Source: an uncultured Bacteroidales bacterium (lineage in GTDB: Bacteria > Bacteroidota > Bacteroidia > Bacteroidales > UBA932). Taken from it: a stretch of DNA of 6,035 nucleotides. The translations under genes and the position numbers were made by a program. The notes below the pieces were generated by a model. That model had not been told where the DNA came from. It searched no databases and saw only the letters and a list, made by a program, of their open reading frames with translations. Positions 5,569 through 6,035 of the stretch are shown here, in pieces. Position 1 is the first letter of the stretch. Every line of letters begins with the position of its first letter. The DNA lies in contig CABQAB010000123.1 of assembly GCA_902461985.1 (NCBI GenBank), positions 1 to 6,035 on the forward strand, written 5' to 3'.

Positions 5569-6035
5569 ATGGAAACTATGGATAAGGAACAGAAAGAAGA
5601 GAACTTGGAATTGAAGGAAGAGGCTTCAGTGCAGAAAGACGATACATCAGGAAAGAAAGAAGAGAAAATGGACCGGAAGGAGCGCAGGAAACTGGAGAAG
5701 GCGGAGTCGGAGATCGAGAAGCTGCGCAAATCCGTAAAAGAGGCTGAAGACAAACTGACAGAGGCAAAAGACGATCTCGCCAAGACAAAGGATTCATATC
5801 TGCGTCTTATGGCGGAGTTTGACAATTACAGACGTCGTACTTCCCAGGAGAAACTGGATATGGTCGCAACGGCGGCCGAGGATACGATCAAAGGCCTGCT
5901 GCCGGTTCTCGATGACTGTGAAAGGGCTATGAAAGCTTTGGCGGATTCTGAGGATTCACCTGTTGCGAAAGAGGGTACTGAATTGATATACAATAAATTG
6001 ATGTCATATCTCAAGTCTAAGGGCCTGAGCTCAAT
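5569..6035 (+). CDS. grpE: Nucleotide exchange factor GrpE, 3' end cut off by window
   Basis: The cytosolic co-chaperone that releases ADP from DnaK so that bound client proteins are let go. The 155 codons present cover most of the protein. They comprise a highly charged, low-complexity N-terminus (1-40), a long heptad-rich helix (about 41-100, starting RKERRKLEKAESEIEKLRKS) and the family motif YLRLMAEFDNYRRRTSQEK (77-95). The four-helix bundle begins with IKGLLPVLDDCERAMKAL (107-124). The C-terminal beta domain that contacts DnaK lies beyond the edge. Two in-frame ATGs, 5569 and 5578, both suit; I took the first, but if the -7 element at 5552 is real the second gives a more normal leader (protein beginning MDKEQKEE). 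In many Bacteroidota dnaJ follows grpE, which cannot be checked here. Confidence 0.94.
   Translation, partial: METMDKEQKEENLELKEEASVQKDDTSGKKEEKMDRKERRKLEKAESEIEKLRKSVKEAEDKLTEAKDDLAKTKDSYLRLMAEFDNYRRRTSQEKLDMVATAAEDTIKGLLPVLDDCERAMKALADSEDSPVAKEGTELIYNKLMSYLKSKGLSS

Overview
The window looks like an ordinary chromosomal segment of a Bacteroidota bacterium, most likely Bacteroidales, with roughly balanced GC. Three things point there. Four intergenic spots carry the Bacteroidota -7 promoter motif TAnnTTTG, three of them with a T-rich -33 element at a plausible distance. The tRNA gene does not encode its CCA end. The glycosyltransferase carries a signature (FEYAGAAGGLIDRFGYPFCRGR) that I recognise from a family widespread in Bacteroidales. 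No genus can be named from the sequence alone.

Layout. The left 285 bases hold a perfect palindrome of unknown role (11-33), a long stem-loop (44-96) and a minus-strand tRNA-Gln(UUG) whose 3' end forms part of that stem-loop. The tRNA has its own promoter (170-199). Next comes apt on the minus strand (286-873), an adenine phosphoribosyltransferase for purine salvage; a 17-base near-tandem duplication straddles its stop codon. The 155-base gap from 874 to 1028 holds two back-to-back promoters, one for apt and one for the plus-strand run to the right.

The plus-strand run is pmbA (TldD/PmbA family, the subunit without the HExxxH motif), slyD (FKBP-type prolyl isomerase with a cysteine-rich metal-binding tail), a family 2 glycosyltransferase and trkA (regulatory subunit of the Trk potassium uptake system). 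Gaps are 27, 0 and -4 bases, with no clear internal promoter or terminator, so these four genes are probably one transcription unit. After a 110-base gap comes grpE, the DnaK nucleotide exchange factor, cut by the right edge after 155 codons.

How the genes fit together. There is no single pathway. Two genes (slyD, grpE) concern protein folding, pmbA concerns peptide maturation or turnover, trkA potassium homeostasis, the glycosyltransferase surface polysaccharide and apt purine salvage. The tight packing of slyD, the glycosyltransferase and trkA suggests co-expression rather than shared chemistry. The usual partners of two gene products, TldD for PmbA and TrkH for TrkA, are not in the window.

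I found no phage, insertion sequence, CRISPR array or defence cassette and no convincing new biological system. The points most worth a second look are the tRNA-overlapping stem-loop, the duplicated apt 3' end, the repeat-built SlyD tail and a 12-codon ORF overlapping the pmbA start.
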